Of a DNA stretch of 64,000 nt, positions 25,561 to 37,800 are shown piece after piece. The stretch is taken from assembly GCF_000350485.1 (NCBI RefSeq), contig NZ_AORV01000054.1, positions 62,001-126,000 on the forward strand. The letters are read 5' to 3'. The notes below the pieces were generated by a model. That model was not told the DNA's origin. It searched no databases and saw only the letters and a list, made by a program, of their open reading frames with translations. How positions within the stretch are numbered: position 1 is the first letter of the stretch; each line of letters starts with the position of its first letter. This stretch comes from Ruminiclostridium cellobioparum subsp. termitidis CT1112. GTDB lineage: Bacteria > Bacillota > Clostridia > Acetivibrionales > DSM-1351. Made by a program: the position numbers and the translations under genes.

Positions 25561-26362
25561 CTATGATATTTCCTTCAGCATGAATGGTGGAATATATCCA
25601 TTTGCTGAATGAGTCCTTCTACGATTATAAAATAGCTCTATATATTCAAAAAACGGCCTTTTTTGCCTCATCTCTGGTTTTAAAATTATAATCATTTAGC
25701 CATTCCATCTTAAGTTTGCCCCAGAAGGATTCCATAGGTGCATTGTCATAACAATTGCCCTTTCTGCTCATACTGCATACAAATCCATATCTTTTTAGCA
25801 GATTCTGATAGTCATTACTGGCGTATTGAATTCCACGGTCAGAATGAATTATTAATCCTTCTTTAGAGCTAGTTCTTCCAATTGCTTGGTTCAGGGCAGC
25901 AGATACCAACTCAGTTCTCATATGGTTTGCCATAGCCCAGCCTACAAGCTTACGTCCATAGAGATCCATTACACCAGTAAGATAAAGCCACCCCTCTTTT
26001 GTAGGAATATACGTAATATCCGATACCCACTTCTGGTTAGGTCTACTGGCCATAAATTCTCTATTAAGAATGTTATCTGCCACAGGAAGAGTATGATTTG
26101 AGTACGTAGTCGCTTTATATCTCTTTGACACTTTGGATCGTATACCGTTTACCTTCATTAATCTTGCAACACGGCCTTTACTGGCTTTCTGATTTTCTGG
26201 AAGATTCTTTGTTATTTGAGGAGCACCATAAATTCCATGACTCTTTTTATGGATTTCCTTAATTTTTTCAAGGAGCTCTCTATTTGTCTTGCTCCGATTA
26301 CTTTCGCTACGTGAATAATATGCATAATAACCGCTTCTTGATACTTGAAGGGCCTGACACAT
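25561..26362 (-). pseudogene. IS3-family transposase OrfB (DDE integrase), frameshifted near its 3' end
   Basis: The integrase core is clear: the HTH_21-like KSHGIYGAPQITK region, the DDE segment NQKWVSDITYI, LIIHSDRGIQYAS and CYDNAPMESFWGKLK. At about 25647 a run of six T (minus strand) creates TGA after KKAVF. Removing one T restores FEYIELFYNRRRTHSANGYIPP and a stop at 25561-25563. So the element is either dead or the run is a sequence error. Full OrfB is normally made by -1 frameshifting from orfA; the AAAAA near 26418 is a possible slip site. Confidence 0.75.
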
Positions 26363-26412
26363 CTTTGCAATCTGAAATATGAAGCGGTGTTTATGAATAA
26401 AATTATACCTGT

Positions 26413-26706
26413 TTATTTCTGATTTTTCGCAAAATAGGCCGCGGCTTTTTTTAATATTTCATTTTCCTCTTTAAGATTCGCTAATTCCCTGCGTAGCCTT
26501 CTTATCTCATCATCTTCAGGTTTAAGGTTACCACTGCCTGGGAAGGCACTCGAACCATCCTTTTCATAAGCGATTACCCAGTCTCTTACTGTTGAGTAAT
26601 GCACTCCAATTTCTTTTGCCATTAAGCTGGCCGTAGCTTCACCTGCCAATATTTTTTCAACGATCTGTTCTTTGAATGCTTTATCAAACTTTTTTCTCTC
26701 AGCCAT
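26413..26706 (-). CDS. IS3-family transposase OrfA (HTH protein)
   Basis: 97 residues, the normal OrfA size. It has an N-terminal helix-turn-helix of the HTH_8/IS3 type (FKEQIVEKILAGEATASLMAKEIGVHYSTVRDWV) and a C-terminal leucine-zipper-like coiled coil (RRLRRELANLKEENEILKKA). AGGAGG lies upstream of the ATG. It binds the IS ends and joins OrfB by programmed frameshifting in this family. Confidence 0.85.
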   Translation of the reverse strand: MAERKKFDKAFKEQIVEKILAGEATASLMAKEIGVHYSTVRDWVIAYEKDGSSAFPGSGNLKPEDDEIRRLRRELANLKEENEILKKAAAYFAKNQK

Positions 26707-26752
26707 TTGAATCCCTCCTTGTCTTTATTATATAGGGATTCTTTGTGTCCAT

Positions 26753-27637
26753 CAAACCGGAGTAAGGTCAAATCTTTGGTTAAGGTAAAGATCGTTCACA
26801 TTTATATCGTAATAGTTCGTACCTTTATATAGCCTGTAAATAATTTCTCCTCTACCATTTCTTAATGAAACTCCATATTGCCCATTAAGAATTATAGTAC
26901 TATTGCCTTCACCTGTTTCTAACGTTAATTTCCCACCTACTTCATCATAATTATTTATTTCATTTTGGCTATATTTACCAGTTAGCACATAATCAATAAT
27001 ACCTTTATTTCCTATGTACATTCCTACTTTTCCTTTTTTTCATCATCTGTTATATCTCCACCTGTTATTTTATTAATGCGCCCACCTTCATAGTTATATA
27101 TTTTAGCTATCCCATTTTCACCAAGCCTAACTTCATTTTTTACTTTACCATAATTGTTCAAAACCAAACTGCTATTCTTTCCAGTAGTTATAGTATCCAT
27201 AATACCATAATTATTTATGGTTACATTTGAACCTGCATAGGTTGAAGCTGATGTAACGTGATCCCCTTGCTTTACGTTCACAGTAGTACTGTTTGATACT
27301 TAACCTGTGGTGTTTCCAAACATACTGTTAAAATCTTTATTTGTTACAACAATATGTCCGTTTTCAATGGTTCCTCTTACATTTCCCCAGCTATCATAGG
27401 CCTTTCCGTTCTCTACATATAAGTCCTGTTGAGTACCGTTAAATGAAAATGTCGCTTTTGAAGAGCCTTTACTCCAAGTAGTCGCATCCGCTACATCACT
27501 TAAAGTAACAGTACTGCCTGACGAACTGCTGGATGATTTGGTAACCCGCATCCCGTTTTTATATTCGGACGGATCACTTGTTTACCCATGAACCAATCAA
27601 TCTCCCAGTCTGACGACGGTATCCGATAGCCACAAGA
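26753..27637 (-). pseudogene. 5' part of the decayed Rhs tail (linker with NNYG repeats)
   Basis: Several frames form one broken coding region. From high to low coordinate: SSDWEIDWFMGK, a frameshift near 27580, EYKNGMRVTKSSSSSSG... with a TWSKGSSKATFSFNGTQQ block like a copper-amine-oxidase N-terminal-type repeat, a nonsense TAA at 27300, INNYGIMDTITTG / LNNYGKVKNEV / YNYEGGRINKI repeats, a frameshift in an A7 run near 27040, and an end at the IS. The NNYG repeats match the region after the core of the intact YD protein (30010-30350), so this is a second Rhs C-terminal tail. Confidence 0.75.
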
Positions 27638-27879
27638 TTATGTGGGATTTGATATACCTGCAGTATCTATCTTTCCGGGATTTTCGGAGGTTTTTTATGA
27701 GATTTATCATTACGTCACAAGGTCCTGACATACCCTTGCAGCTTGATATTTCAGACTATCATATTGAGGTTTCGGACATTTCTGACCACAGTATTTCAGT
27801 ATCTGATGCGACGGCAGGCTGTCCGTTTGCTGCATTGAGCCATAATCTTGCCCCGTCTTATCAGTTTTTCTAAATGGCA

Positions 27880-27975
27880 AAAAGAAGAAAGGCCTACAGG
27901 ATTGTGTTTTGATATGCTCCCTGTCAAGTAGACAGGGAGCATATCATTTTCCGTTGACCTATTGGTTTATTAGCC
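27880..27975. repeat. Intergenic repeat copy B with a 15-bp perfect stem
   Basis: It shares the AAGAAAGGCC...GATTGTG and TTGGTTT blocks with copy A at 24277. Between these blocks lies GATATGCTCCCTGTC-AAGTA-GACAGGGAGCATATC (27911-27945), a perfect 15-bp hairpin absent from copy A. Neither strand has a clear U-run after it, so a classical terminator is unlikely; it lies downstream of the immunity gene stop at 28036. No credible gene is seen between 27638 and 28035. Confidence 0.6.
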
Positions 27976-28035
27976 TATTAACCTTTATGATAGGTTTTCA
28001 GAACTACTTAGAAAATACTTTTCAAAGTAAGTCTA

Positions 28036-28758
28036 TTATAATCCATCATGGAAATAGTAGACGCCCTCTGCAATATATGTATATATTGTGCGACCATCGA
28101 AAAACCTTGATTTAATACTCTCATCTGTTGTTGGATCTTTATAGTTTCGGCATACAGCATACCCGTCAATAGATTGGAAATCTGCTGAAAAACAGAAATA
28201 GATTACATCTTTATCTGCTACAATATACGTATATACATCACAATATTTATTTAGTGCTTTCATTTTATTAACAATATTTTTGGGGAAAATTGTCAACATC
28301 GTATCTAAATCATATTTTAAATTAAACTCCTCTTTTATTGTCACTTTACCGTCATCATATGCCTTGAAAATTGCATTTGAAACATCATAATAGTCCTGTT
28401 GGAATAATTTGAACTTATCATCCTTAGTAAGGTGTGGAATAAATAAAATTACAATAGTAAATATAAAGAAGAAAACAACAGTGATAATTTTCCTCCTATT
28501 ATAACTTTTTGTAAACAACTTTTTTAGAATAGTCCCCAGCCAAAAAATCAAGACCAAAAGAAAGATAATTGCAGGCAAAAATAAAAGTTCTTTAAAAAAT
28601 TCATCTCCTATAATAAATTTTGTATATAATGAAATAAAATTGCATGCGAGAAAAATTAATATTGGTACAATCATGTTTTTTATATTTTCTTTTCCAGCAA
28701 TAAACATTAAAAATATTCCAATCGTAATTAATGTTAAACCAATAATCAATAATACCAT
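28036..28758 (-). CDS. Membrane protein, probable immunity partner of the giant YD protein
   Basis: 240 residues: four transmembrane helices in the first ~115 residues (MVLLIIGLTLITIGIFLMFI, a second from IVPILIFLACNF, a third LLFLPAIIFLLVLIFW, a fourth IITVVFFFIFTIVILFI) followed by a ~125-residue soluble domain. GGTGGTG lies 8 nt upstream of the ATG. It starts 59 nt after the YD gene stop, the standard place for an immunity gene. A membrane-bound immunity protein would suit a toxin acting at or through the envelope. The role is inference from position; no family is recognised. Confidence 0.6.
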   Translation of the reverse strand: MVLLIIGLTLITIGIFLMFIAGKENIKNMIVPILIFLACNFISLYTKFIIGDEFFKELLFLPAIIFLLVLIFWLGTILKKLFTKSYNRRKIITVVFFFIFTIVILFIPHLTKDDKFKLFQQDYYDVSNAIFKAYDDGKVTIKEEFNLKYDLDTMLTIFPKNIVNKMKALNKYCDVYTYIVADKDVIYFCFSADFQSIDGYAVCRNYKDPTTDESIKSRFFDGRTIYTYIAEGVYYFHDGL

Positions 28759-28817
28759 TTTACATCACCACCCATTAGTTAAATTAAATTATAATAATTC
28801 AACCTAAAGTTATAATC

Positions 28818-31800
28818 CTAATATCCTGCTTCTTTCTTAATAAAGTTCATAAAGGCTGCACTTAAAGCTTTAAGCTGGTTATCTGTTATTTTAGAAATTT
28901 TATTATCATTTAAAATATCAATTTTAATTTTTCCACTTGCATTAATTGTGTATCTATCTGCTCCTTCCTGCAAATTTTTAATTCCCCCATAATTTGAAAC
29001 AAAATATTCATATCTGGCTGTGTAATCATATGAGTAATAACTGTTTAAAGCTTCAGATAATTTTTTTGAAGGATTATTGTTTAAATATATCCCAATATTA
29101 TATGCATCAATATCAGCGTACATATCATTGATACTAAATGTACTATTTTTACCTGCAATTATTGTTTCTGCAGCCTTTGTCAAATCATTTAAGTTATTTG
29201 ATATATTATACTTCTTCTGGTATCTTTGCAAATCTCCAATAGCTTGTTGTAAATCACCCGCCCAACTTGCTAAGTCAGCAAATAAAGAATAATTATAACC
29301 CGGGCTTGGCGGTGGATTATAACATATCGCATTTAGAGAAGCCATAAGATGCTGGAAATCTATATTTTCTCCCGTTCCCGGGTCGATAAGATTTGCTCCA
29401 CTTCCATTATCACTAAAAAACTCTAATAACTTAGAATTATTTTCTTTAATATATTTTATAAATTTTTCGTCAATAGGTCCAGCAGTAACATCCCATTTAG
29501 CACCATCGTATTTTCTTCTTATAACTTTAATAACTGAATTTCTGTCAACATATCCATAGTACGCTAAGCTTAATTCTTCAAGCTTTTCTACATTATTAAT
29601 TAATGTGTCTAACTTTTTACGTCTATAATCCTTAATATATTTGTCATAATATTTTCCAGTAGGTGCTGTTTCATGTATTAAAGCTTCCCCATACGTCCTT
29701 TTTTCAAAAACCTTATACCCCTGTTCTTTCATATCTTTAGTAATAACATGCTTTGTGCCGTTCTTTTCTACTATAATAAAATTTTTAGAATTTTGAGAAT
29801 CCGGAGTTATTTTTACAATATTGTCATAAGTTGTTCCATCACTAAAAACATATTTAACTGGTATAGAATATTTTATATCCTCATTTACCCGCCCATTCCC
29901 ACTGGCTAAAACAATATTACCATTATGGTATGTTGAATTATTAAGTCCTGTTTCTAGCCAATTTACATATGCTTTGTCATTTGCTTTATCATTTAAATTC
30001 CATATTTCATTCTCACTGTATGCTCCTGTATGTATCTCTCCAATACCACCATAATTAAATACTTTGATTTTACTATTTAATTCACCAGTTATTTTATTGA
30101 TACCTATTACATATTCATCTGATACCGGGTCTTTATCTTTATTATAATTATTCACAACCAAACTACTGCACTTTCCTGAATTTATTGTATCAATAATACT
30201 ATAGTTATTAACTGTTGTATAGCTGTTAGCACCAGTATTTATAGTTCCAATATAATTGCCTTCATGATTTGTTATTGAAGTATATCTATTATCTGCTGTG
30301 TTAATCACATCAATATTGCTATAATTATCTATATTGCCATAAACTTTAGTATCAGGAGTCATTATAGTGTAACCGTATTTCCTCGAATCAAGTGCTTTAC
30401 TGGTATCCACATTAACTATTGCTCCAACCCCTTCAACCATCATAGCTACAGTACCTTTTTTATAATTTCCATTATCATCAAACAATTGAGAAGCACCTTT
30501 ACCAAAGAAAAAGTCAAGCTCATTATCTGACATCCTATGTCCACTCGGATCTACATACTGTATCGGATCATTCTCACAATAAGTATATAAATTCAAGCTC
30601 AATGGGTTGTCATCTTCTCCCCAGTAGCTATCCTCAGTTGTGAAGCGTCCCAAATACGGGTCATAGTATCTTGCTCTCAGGTAGTAGAGTCCTGTTTCTT
30701 CGTCATAGAATTCACCTGTATAGCGGATTGCATTACTGGTGGTTTCGACTGTAAGAGTTGGATTTCCCCATATGTCATAGTCATACTGGTTTTCTACTGT
30801 GCCTGCTGCATCTACTGTCTGTACTACATCTCCGTGACCATTATAAAGGAAATAGCTCTCCTTTCCCGCTGCATCCGCTTTTGCTATGTAGTTTATTCCC
30901 TTTACATACCTTGCCTTTATATTGTTGCTTGCATCCGTTTCAAGGATAACATTCTGTCTGTCGTACAGGTAGTTTGTTACTTCTGCCTGGTACCCCTTGT
31001 CGGATTTCTTTACTGTTTTGCTTACACGCAAATCGTCTCCGTTGTAAGTAAAATCAACAGTTGTACGAATTCCGGCTTTGACGGTTTCTGTCTTTTTGAG
31101 CCTGTTGAAGCCGTCATAGGTGTAGCTTGTTTTTTCTACCAGCTTGTCTATGGTGTTTGCCACATTATCCCCATATGCCGTACCCGTTGTTTTTGGGCGC
31201 AGCCCGGTGTTATTAGGCAAAGAATGACTGATGCCTTGCTTTAACTGGTTTCCGTTGCTGTCATAACTATATTTTGTTGTTTTTCTGGCGATTTCTTTAT
31301 TATTCTCATCAAACATTCTCTCTACCAGCTTTAAAAGCTGGTTTGTGTTTGAGTAGGTATAATCGCTCTTCTTCAATATATATTGTATTTCTTTTCCCGT
31401 TGCTTCGTCAATATAGTCGCTTGGTTGAAGTGAAATATATGTCTCGTTCTGGGATACCCTGTTTCCTGCCTTATCGTATGAATATACTGTTGTTTTTCCA
31501 GGTGTTGCGACTTTTATAATTCTTCCCGCTTTGTCATATTCATAGTCTGTAGTTCCGTAAAGGTCGGTTTTTGTTATCTGCCTTCCTCCAAGGTCATAGG
31601 TATAGCTGAATTCAGATAATCTGCCGCCGTTAGGCTTCATGTTTGTAATTGTGATCAGCCGGTTGTCCCTGTCGTAGCTGTAGTTTTCCGATACCCCACC
31701 CGCATAGGTAATTGAGCTTCTTCTGCCATTGTCATCATACGAGTAGGTTGTTGTTTTACCTCCGTTGTTTACGGTTTCCAGTCTACTGGATTTGTCGTAG

Positions 31801-34800
31801 GTATATTCTACTGTATTGCCCTTAAGGTCGGTTACTTTTATAACATTTCCTGTCTGATCATAGGCATAGTTTACCTGTGTATTGCCACCCTTTTGTATTC
31901 CGGTGAGTCTGTTGTTTTCGTCATAGTAATAGATACTTGTTCCGCTTTCATCGGTCATGGAGCTCCTGTTGCCTGTTTCATCGTAAGCATAGCTGATACT
32001 ATCCTCTGTTTCGGCCACTTTTCTCTGGAGCAGGAGCCCTCTGTTGTCATAGGTATATAGTGTGTTGTTGCCGTTTTTGTCGGTTACGCAGACTGTATTT
32101 CCTTCAAGATCATACTTGTAGGTTTGAGTCTGGTTATCTGCATTTATTACCGACTTAAGATTTCCAAAGGCCGTGTAGGCATAGCGGGTAAGCTTACCCC
32201 TTCCGTCGGTCATTGTAAGCTTGTTGCCCTGCTTGTCATAGCTGTATTTTGTTACTGTTCCCAGTGCGTCGGTCACTTTTGTGAGATTTCCTGTAGCATC
32301 GTATTCATAAGAAATTGTGCTGCCCAGGCCGTCGGTCTGCTTTATTACCTCTCCGTACTGGTTATAGGTATACTTTATACTGATTTCGTTCTTTTCCTCT
32401 GCCTCAGGTGTTGAATATGATACTATCATATTTGCAAGGTTGTAGGTGTATATTGTTCCATATCTGGATTCATCATCACCGGCAGACTGATAGCCTTCTG
32501 CATCTATTTCCTTTATTATGTTTCCGTTGGCATCGTAGACTTTTCTGCTTATGACCTTGTTATAGGCATCTGTGACTGTCTGCAGCCTGTTCAGTTTGTC
32601 ATAGTCATAGGTCATTGTATAGCCCTTTGCATTTGTTTCTGACGACTTGTTTCCGGACAGATCATAGGCATACCTGTATTGGTTGTTTTTTGCATCTGTT
32701 ATTGTTTCCACTCTGTTAAGCCCGTCGTAAGTATATACAGTGGTATAGCCGCGTTCGTTCTTAACAGTGAGCATGTTGCCTGCCGCATCATAGGTATACT
32801 GGGTGAGTACATTCCTTCCGTCATATTTTCTTGTGGTCATTTCTAGTCTGTTTAGCAGGTCATAAGAGTATTCGGTTGTATAATTTGCTCTGTTTTGAGT
32901 ATCATCTTCCTTGCAGCCGAAGGCCAGCGGACTGATTACTTTTGTTTTGTTTCCAAGAATATCATACTCATAGGCTGTAATCAGCATGAGCTTACCTAGA
33001 TACTCGCCGTCCTTGAGGCTGTCCAGGTTAGGCAAACTGGCAGCATTGTGAATGTCCTCTTCGCTTACCAGCTTTATTTCTTTTACTATTCTGTCCTGAA
33101 TGTCATATTCAAATTTTTGTATATCAAATATACCCTCTGATCTCAGACTTTCAATTTTAATCCTATTTCCGTTTTTGTCATAATAGGCTCTTGTGTATGC
33201 TCCGCTGCTATCGGTCACTGTGTTTACAAGGTTGTTGTCATAGTATGTATAGGTGGTCTTTTTTGCCGACAGCTTGTCCTTTGTTCCTGTAATCTCTCTG
33301 GTTATCACATTCCCTATTTCATCGTAGACATAATTCTCAATAGTATAGAGCACACTTCCGCCGCTGTCTTTTTCAAATGGAATCCTTTTGGAAACCACTC
33401 TGTTTTCAGCATCATAGGTTATGTATGTAATGCTTCCTTTTTTGTCCTTTAATGCCACTATATTACCAAGGAGGTCTGCCATATATTCCATGGAATTACC
33501 ATAGCAGTCTGTTTCTGTCTTAATACTCCCAAAACTGTTGTAGCTAAACGTTGTAGTGTTTCCACGCTGATCAGTGAGGGATATCTTCCGCCCCAGCCTG
33601 TCATATGTGTATTCTACGCTTCCAGTGTCTGCAAAGATTGCCTTTGCAAGTGTTCCGTCTGCATTGTATTTGTAAAGTGTGGAGTTACCCCTTTCGTCGG
33701 TAGCTCTGGTAAGATTGCCAAGGATATCGTATTCATAGGTCTTGCTGCTTTGCAGGGCATTTGTTGTTTTTATCGCTCTTCCCAGGGCATCATATTCGTA
33801 GCTTGTACCTGCCGAGGCTTCAATATCCACATTGAACCTCAGTCCGTCCACTCTCTTAACAATATTTCCATTGGCATCATATTTCAGGTATTCCTGGGTG
33901 CTGCCTTCCGGTGACACGGTTGTTGTGCGTCTGTTCATGCTGTCATAAGTGTACGAGGTGCCCTTCATTGTTTCTGCAAGCCCGGCAGTATCCTTGTTCT
34001 CCTCGTATAAGTTTGGCTGTATCTGCTTTTTAAGGTTGCCCATTTCATCGTATATGTATCTGGTTACTGCCTGCCCCCCGCCTGCTGCCGGCGCTTTCCT
34101 CCTGATGAGTCTGTTCATGCTGTCGTACTCATAGTAAGTGGATATTCCCGCAGCATTCCTCTCCTCCAGCAGGTTTCCGTTAAGATCATAATTATAGCTT
34201 GTTGTTTTATTTAAAGCATTTATTTTTTCTTTTACTCTCTTATCCAGATCATATTTGAACTGTGTGGTGTTGCCATAAGCATCGGTTTTTGTTTTAAGCT
34301 GTCCGTCCTGATAGTAGGTATAGGCTGTTTTTGCTTTTACTTTTGCAGTATATTCGTTATCAAAATCCGCATTTCTAAGATAGTTATGTTCTACATCGGA
34401 GGTATCTACAAGCACAGCCTGTGTAGTTTGCCTCGACTGAACATCGTATATGTACCTGGTAACTTTGTAGTTATCAGTATCAACTTTTTCTCTTTTGGTA
34501 ACAAGATTGCCTTTTTTGTCGTACTCATTAATAGTTTCCTGTCCCGCAGGGCCAGACACTTTTGTTGTTCTCCCATTTTTATCATAAGTATACACTGCTC
34601 TGTCACCCATTGAGGTTTCCTGCCCTGCCATAGAAGCTTTAGCCGTCTTAGACTCAAAGGTTTCACTGCTTAGAATATTACCTGCCTCATCATATTTGCT
34701 CTTAACAAGCCTGTAGTAATCGTATGTACTGTCTGACTTGACATAATCCTTTTCGGCTGTGAGGTTCCCCGACAGGTCGTATTCAAAATACCTGGCATTT

Positions 34801-37800
34801 CCTGCCCTGTCAACACTCGAAGCAAGTTCACCTTTAGGAGAATACTCATAGGTTTCATAAGTATTGTCGGGATTATCAGTTCTGTAAACCTTTCCGAACA
34901 GGTTTCTAAAGGTTACAGTCCTATTATTTAATTTATCCGTTTTAATAACCTGTGTATTTCCCGTGAGGTCGTACTCGTAGTTTTCTGATGTATTGTCTGC
35001 GTATATGGTTTGCTTTAAAAGGCCATTGAGAAAGTAAATGTTCTGTGTCCTGTTACCATAAGCATCAGTCTCGCTGAGGACTCTGCCGGAGGCATCATAA
35101 GTATATTTTCTTGAATAATTGTCGGTACCGTTATTTTTATTATCCTTGAAGGTTTGGGCAGATGTATATTGGAGCACATTGTTGTAAGCATCGTACACAT
35201 ATGTATTTCCAAAGGATGCTGTCGGATTATCCTTGTTATAGCCCTCTCCGTCCGCCTCTTTTATGACATTTCCACGTCCGTCGTACTCTTTATAACTGAT
35301 AACAATGCTTTCACTTCCATCAAATACAGAAACCTTTTTCAGCCTGTTAAGTGCATCATATTCATACACGGTCCCCGGAGCATTCGTTGAATCCTGTGCC
35401 GAAAATCTTGGGTCTATTTCTTTTATCAGGCTCCCATTTTCGTCATAAAGGTATTTGCTCACATAACCCATTGGGTCGATTTTGGCTGCTACCCCTCCCA
35501 TACCATTATATTGATACTGTGTAGTGCAATCCACCCCTGAACGGTTTAATGTTTCAGAGGCAAGATTTCCTCTTTTGTCATAGCTGTAGGAGGTTGTCCT
35601 CACAGCACCTTCTTTCGTAAAGGGTTCAATTTTTGTTATAAGCCTGTTTCTGTGGTCATAGCCGTATGTGATTTTCTCAAAACCTGCACCGTTATATAGC
35701 TCCTGTGAGAGCACATTTCCTTCGTAGTCATAGCTGAATTTTCTGATGAAATTTCCATGGTTTCCAATCTGAACCGGCGAAATTACATCACTCATTATAC
35801 CTTCTTCTCTGGTTACTTTATCTGCGAAATTATATTCATATACAAAACCTATCGCACTGCTTCCGGATTCGTTTATGTACTGTGTAATACCAGTTTTGTT
35901 ACCTTTATTGTCATAGGAATACCGGATATGTGATTTTTTAGCCGAGTCTATTTTGCTGTATTCATCGGTAATCCTATCCATGCTGTTATATGCGTACTCC
36001 ATAAAAGCCGCCAAGGTATCGGTATCTTTATCAACTTTTCCCTGCGATATTGATGTTACGTTATTGTTTTCATCATAGGTGTATTTCTTATATACATAGC
36101 TGTCGGCAGCCGACTGATCAAATACTCTTTCCTCAACTATCCGACCTATGCTGTCATATATGTATTTAGTTGTTCTTCCGCCGGGTTCCTCGATAGTTTC
36201 AACCTGGCTAAAGCTTGTATATGTATATCTTGTCTCGTTATTTAAAGCATCTGTTTTGCTGACAACTCTTCCAAGGTCATCATAAGAATATTTTGTAGTA
36301 TTACCTTTTGCATCTGTTTGACTTACAACATTTCCAACATAGTCATATGCGTATGAAGCTGAATAATAACTGGTTTTATCCGGGGTTTGCTCCGATTTTA
36401 CCAGCTTTCCGGTAATATCATAGTGAAGGCGCTTTGTATAGCCGTCTTCATCAGTCAGCAGCATGAGCAGCTTTGTGTCGGCATCTGCTCCATATGTATA
36501 GTCAAGTGTCAGGCTTTCCTTTTTAGCAGAGTCCTTTTCATAGTAATCTTTTTTTACAAGACTGTTTTCACTGTTGTATGTGAATCTCACACTGTTTCCG
36601 TTTGAATCGGTTTCCTTTATCTTGTTGCCCAGCGCATCATATTCATCTGCCAGCAGTGTGTGCCAGGCCTCTTTATCATATACACTATGGTTTAATTGAT
36701 TTCCGAAAATATCATAGGTGTATCTGAATTTTTCTCCTGATTGGTCAATATATTCTATCTGCCTGTTTTGAAGCTTAAAGTCATTATATGTATACTGCTT
36801 TATCGTATTATCAGGGTATGTTATTTTTTGCAATCTGCTTAGTGTATCATATTCGTAACTGATTCTGTTGCCTTTTCCATCCAGTTCGGCCTTCATATTT
36901 CCGGTGTTAAAGTCATAAGAATATCTTTTGGAAATCTCAACACCATTGACAATGCCATATTGTTTTGTCAGGTAAGCACCTTTTTGGTTTACACCATCGA
37001 TATCTATTCCATATTCATAGTTGGTGACCTGATCGTTTCCGTCCGAATGCACTGTCTTTTTTGTCATATTACCATATTTATCATACTCGTATTCAGTTAC
37101 ATTCCATAAATCCTTGTCACTGGTATGCACACTTTCTTCTCTGGTTACATTACCTTTAGCATCAATTGTATAGAGTACCTGGCTTGTAGTATTCTTATCA
37201 AGCTTCCAGGTTTTTGACTGGAGAATATGGAATTTGTCAAAAGCATAAGCATATACAACAGTATTTTCGTTATCGGCAGGATAGCCTTTATCGTCTCTGT
37301 TTGCAATCGGTCCGGTATAGTTTGTCAGGTTCCCGTACATGTCATATCTGTAGTTTTCTGTTTTCTTGACAGGCTGCCCTTTAATTTTCCCATTTTCAAA
37401 ACCGGTGGTTATACTTTCAATTTTTTTCGGGAATTTCATTTCATCAAATTCGGTAGTCGAGACAATCTTATGCTCCGTCCCCGTTTCTTCACTGTTCACC
37501 TGCTCATGGATACCGTTGTATGTGTATTTTATAACAGTTCCATTGCTTAATTTTTTCTCGGAAAAGTATTTATAGGTATCCTTCAGGTAAGCATCATCAT
37601 TGGCTTTATAGCCGCTGAAACCATATCCGTCGGCCTCGTTTGTATATTTGTATTCTATTCTGTCTTTCACATCGAACTGAAATCTGTCAAGGAAGTTGCT
37701 CTGGGTATTATCATAGCCAGTTTTAGCAAGTTCCTTTTTTTCGAAAATTTTTCTGTATTCCATACTGCCGCTGTCTGCAAGGCCCTTTATATATGTATTA

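Larger units (their letters stand above)
25516..26752 (-). mobile_element. IS3-family insertion sequence (~1.24 kb)
   Basis: Ends are imperfect inverted repeats: AATAGACAGAAAGAAT (25516-25531 region) against GATGGACACAAAGAAT read inward from 26752, 13 of 16 matching. It carries orfA and orfB in the same direction with the usual offset frames. It interrupts the decayed Rhs tail, whose pieces lie on both sides in the same orientation. A clear target duplication was not found. Confidence 0.8.

Noticed and set aside
27640-27873. 77-codon plus-strand ORF
   Set aside because: No ribosome-binding site or recognisable protein; it runs antisense to degraded Rhs-type sequence.
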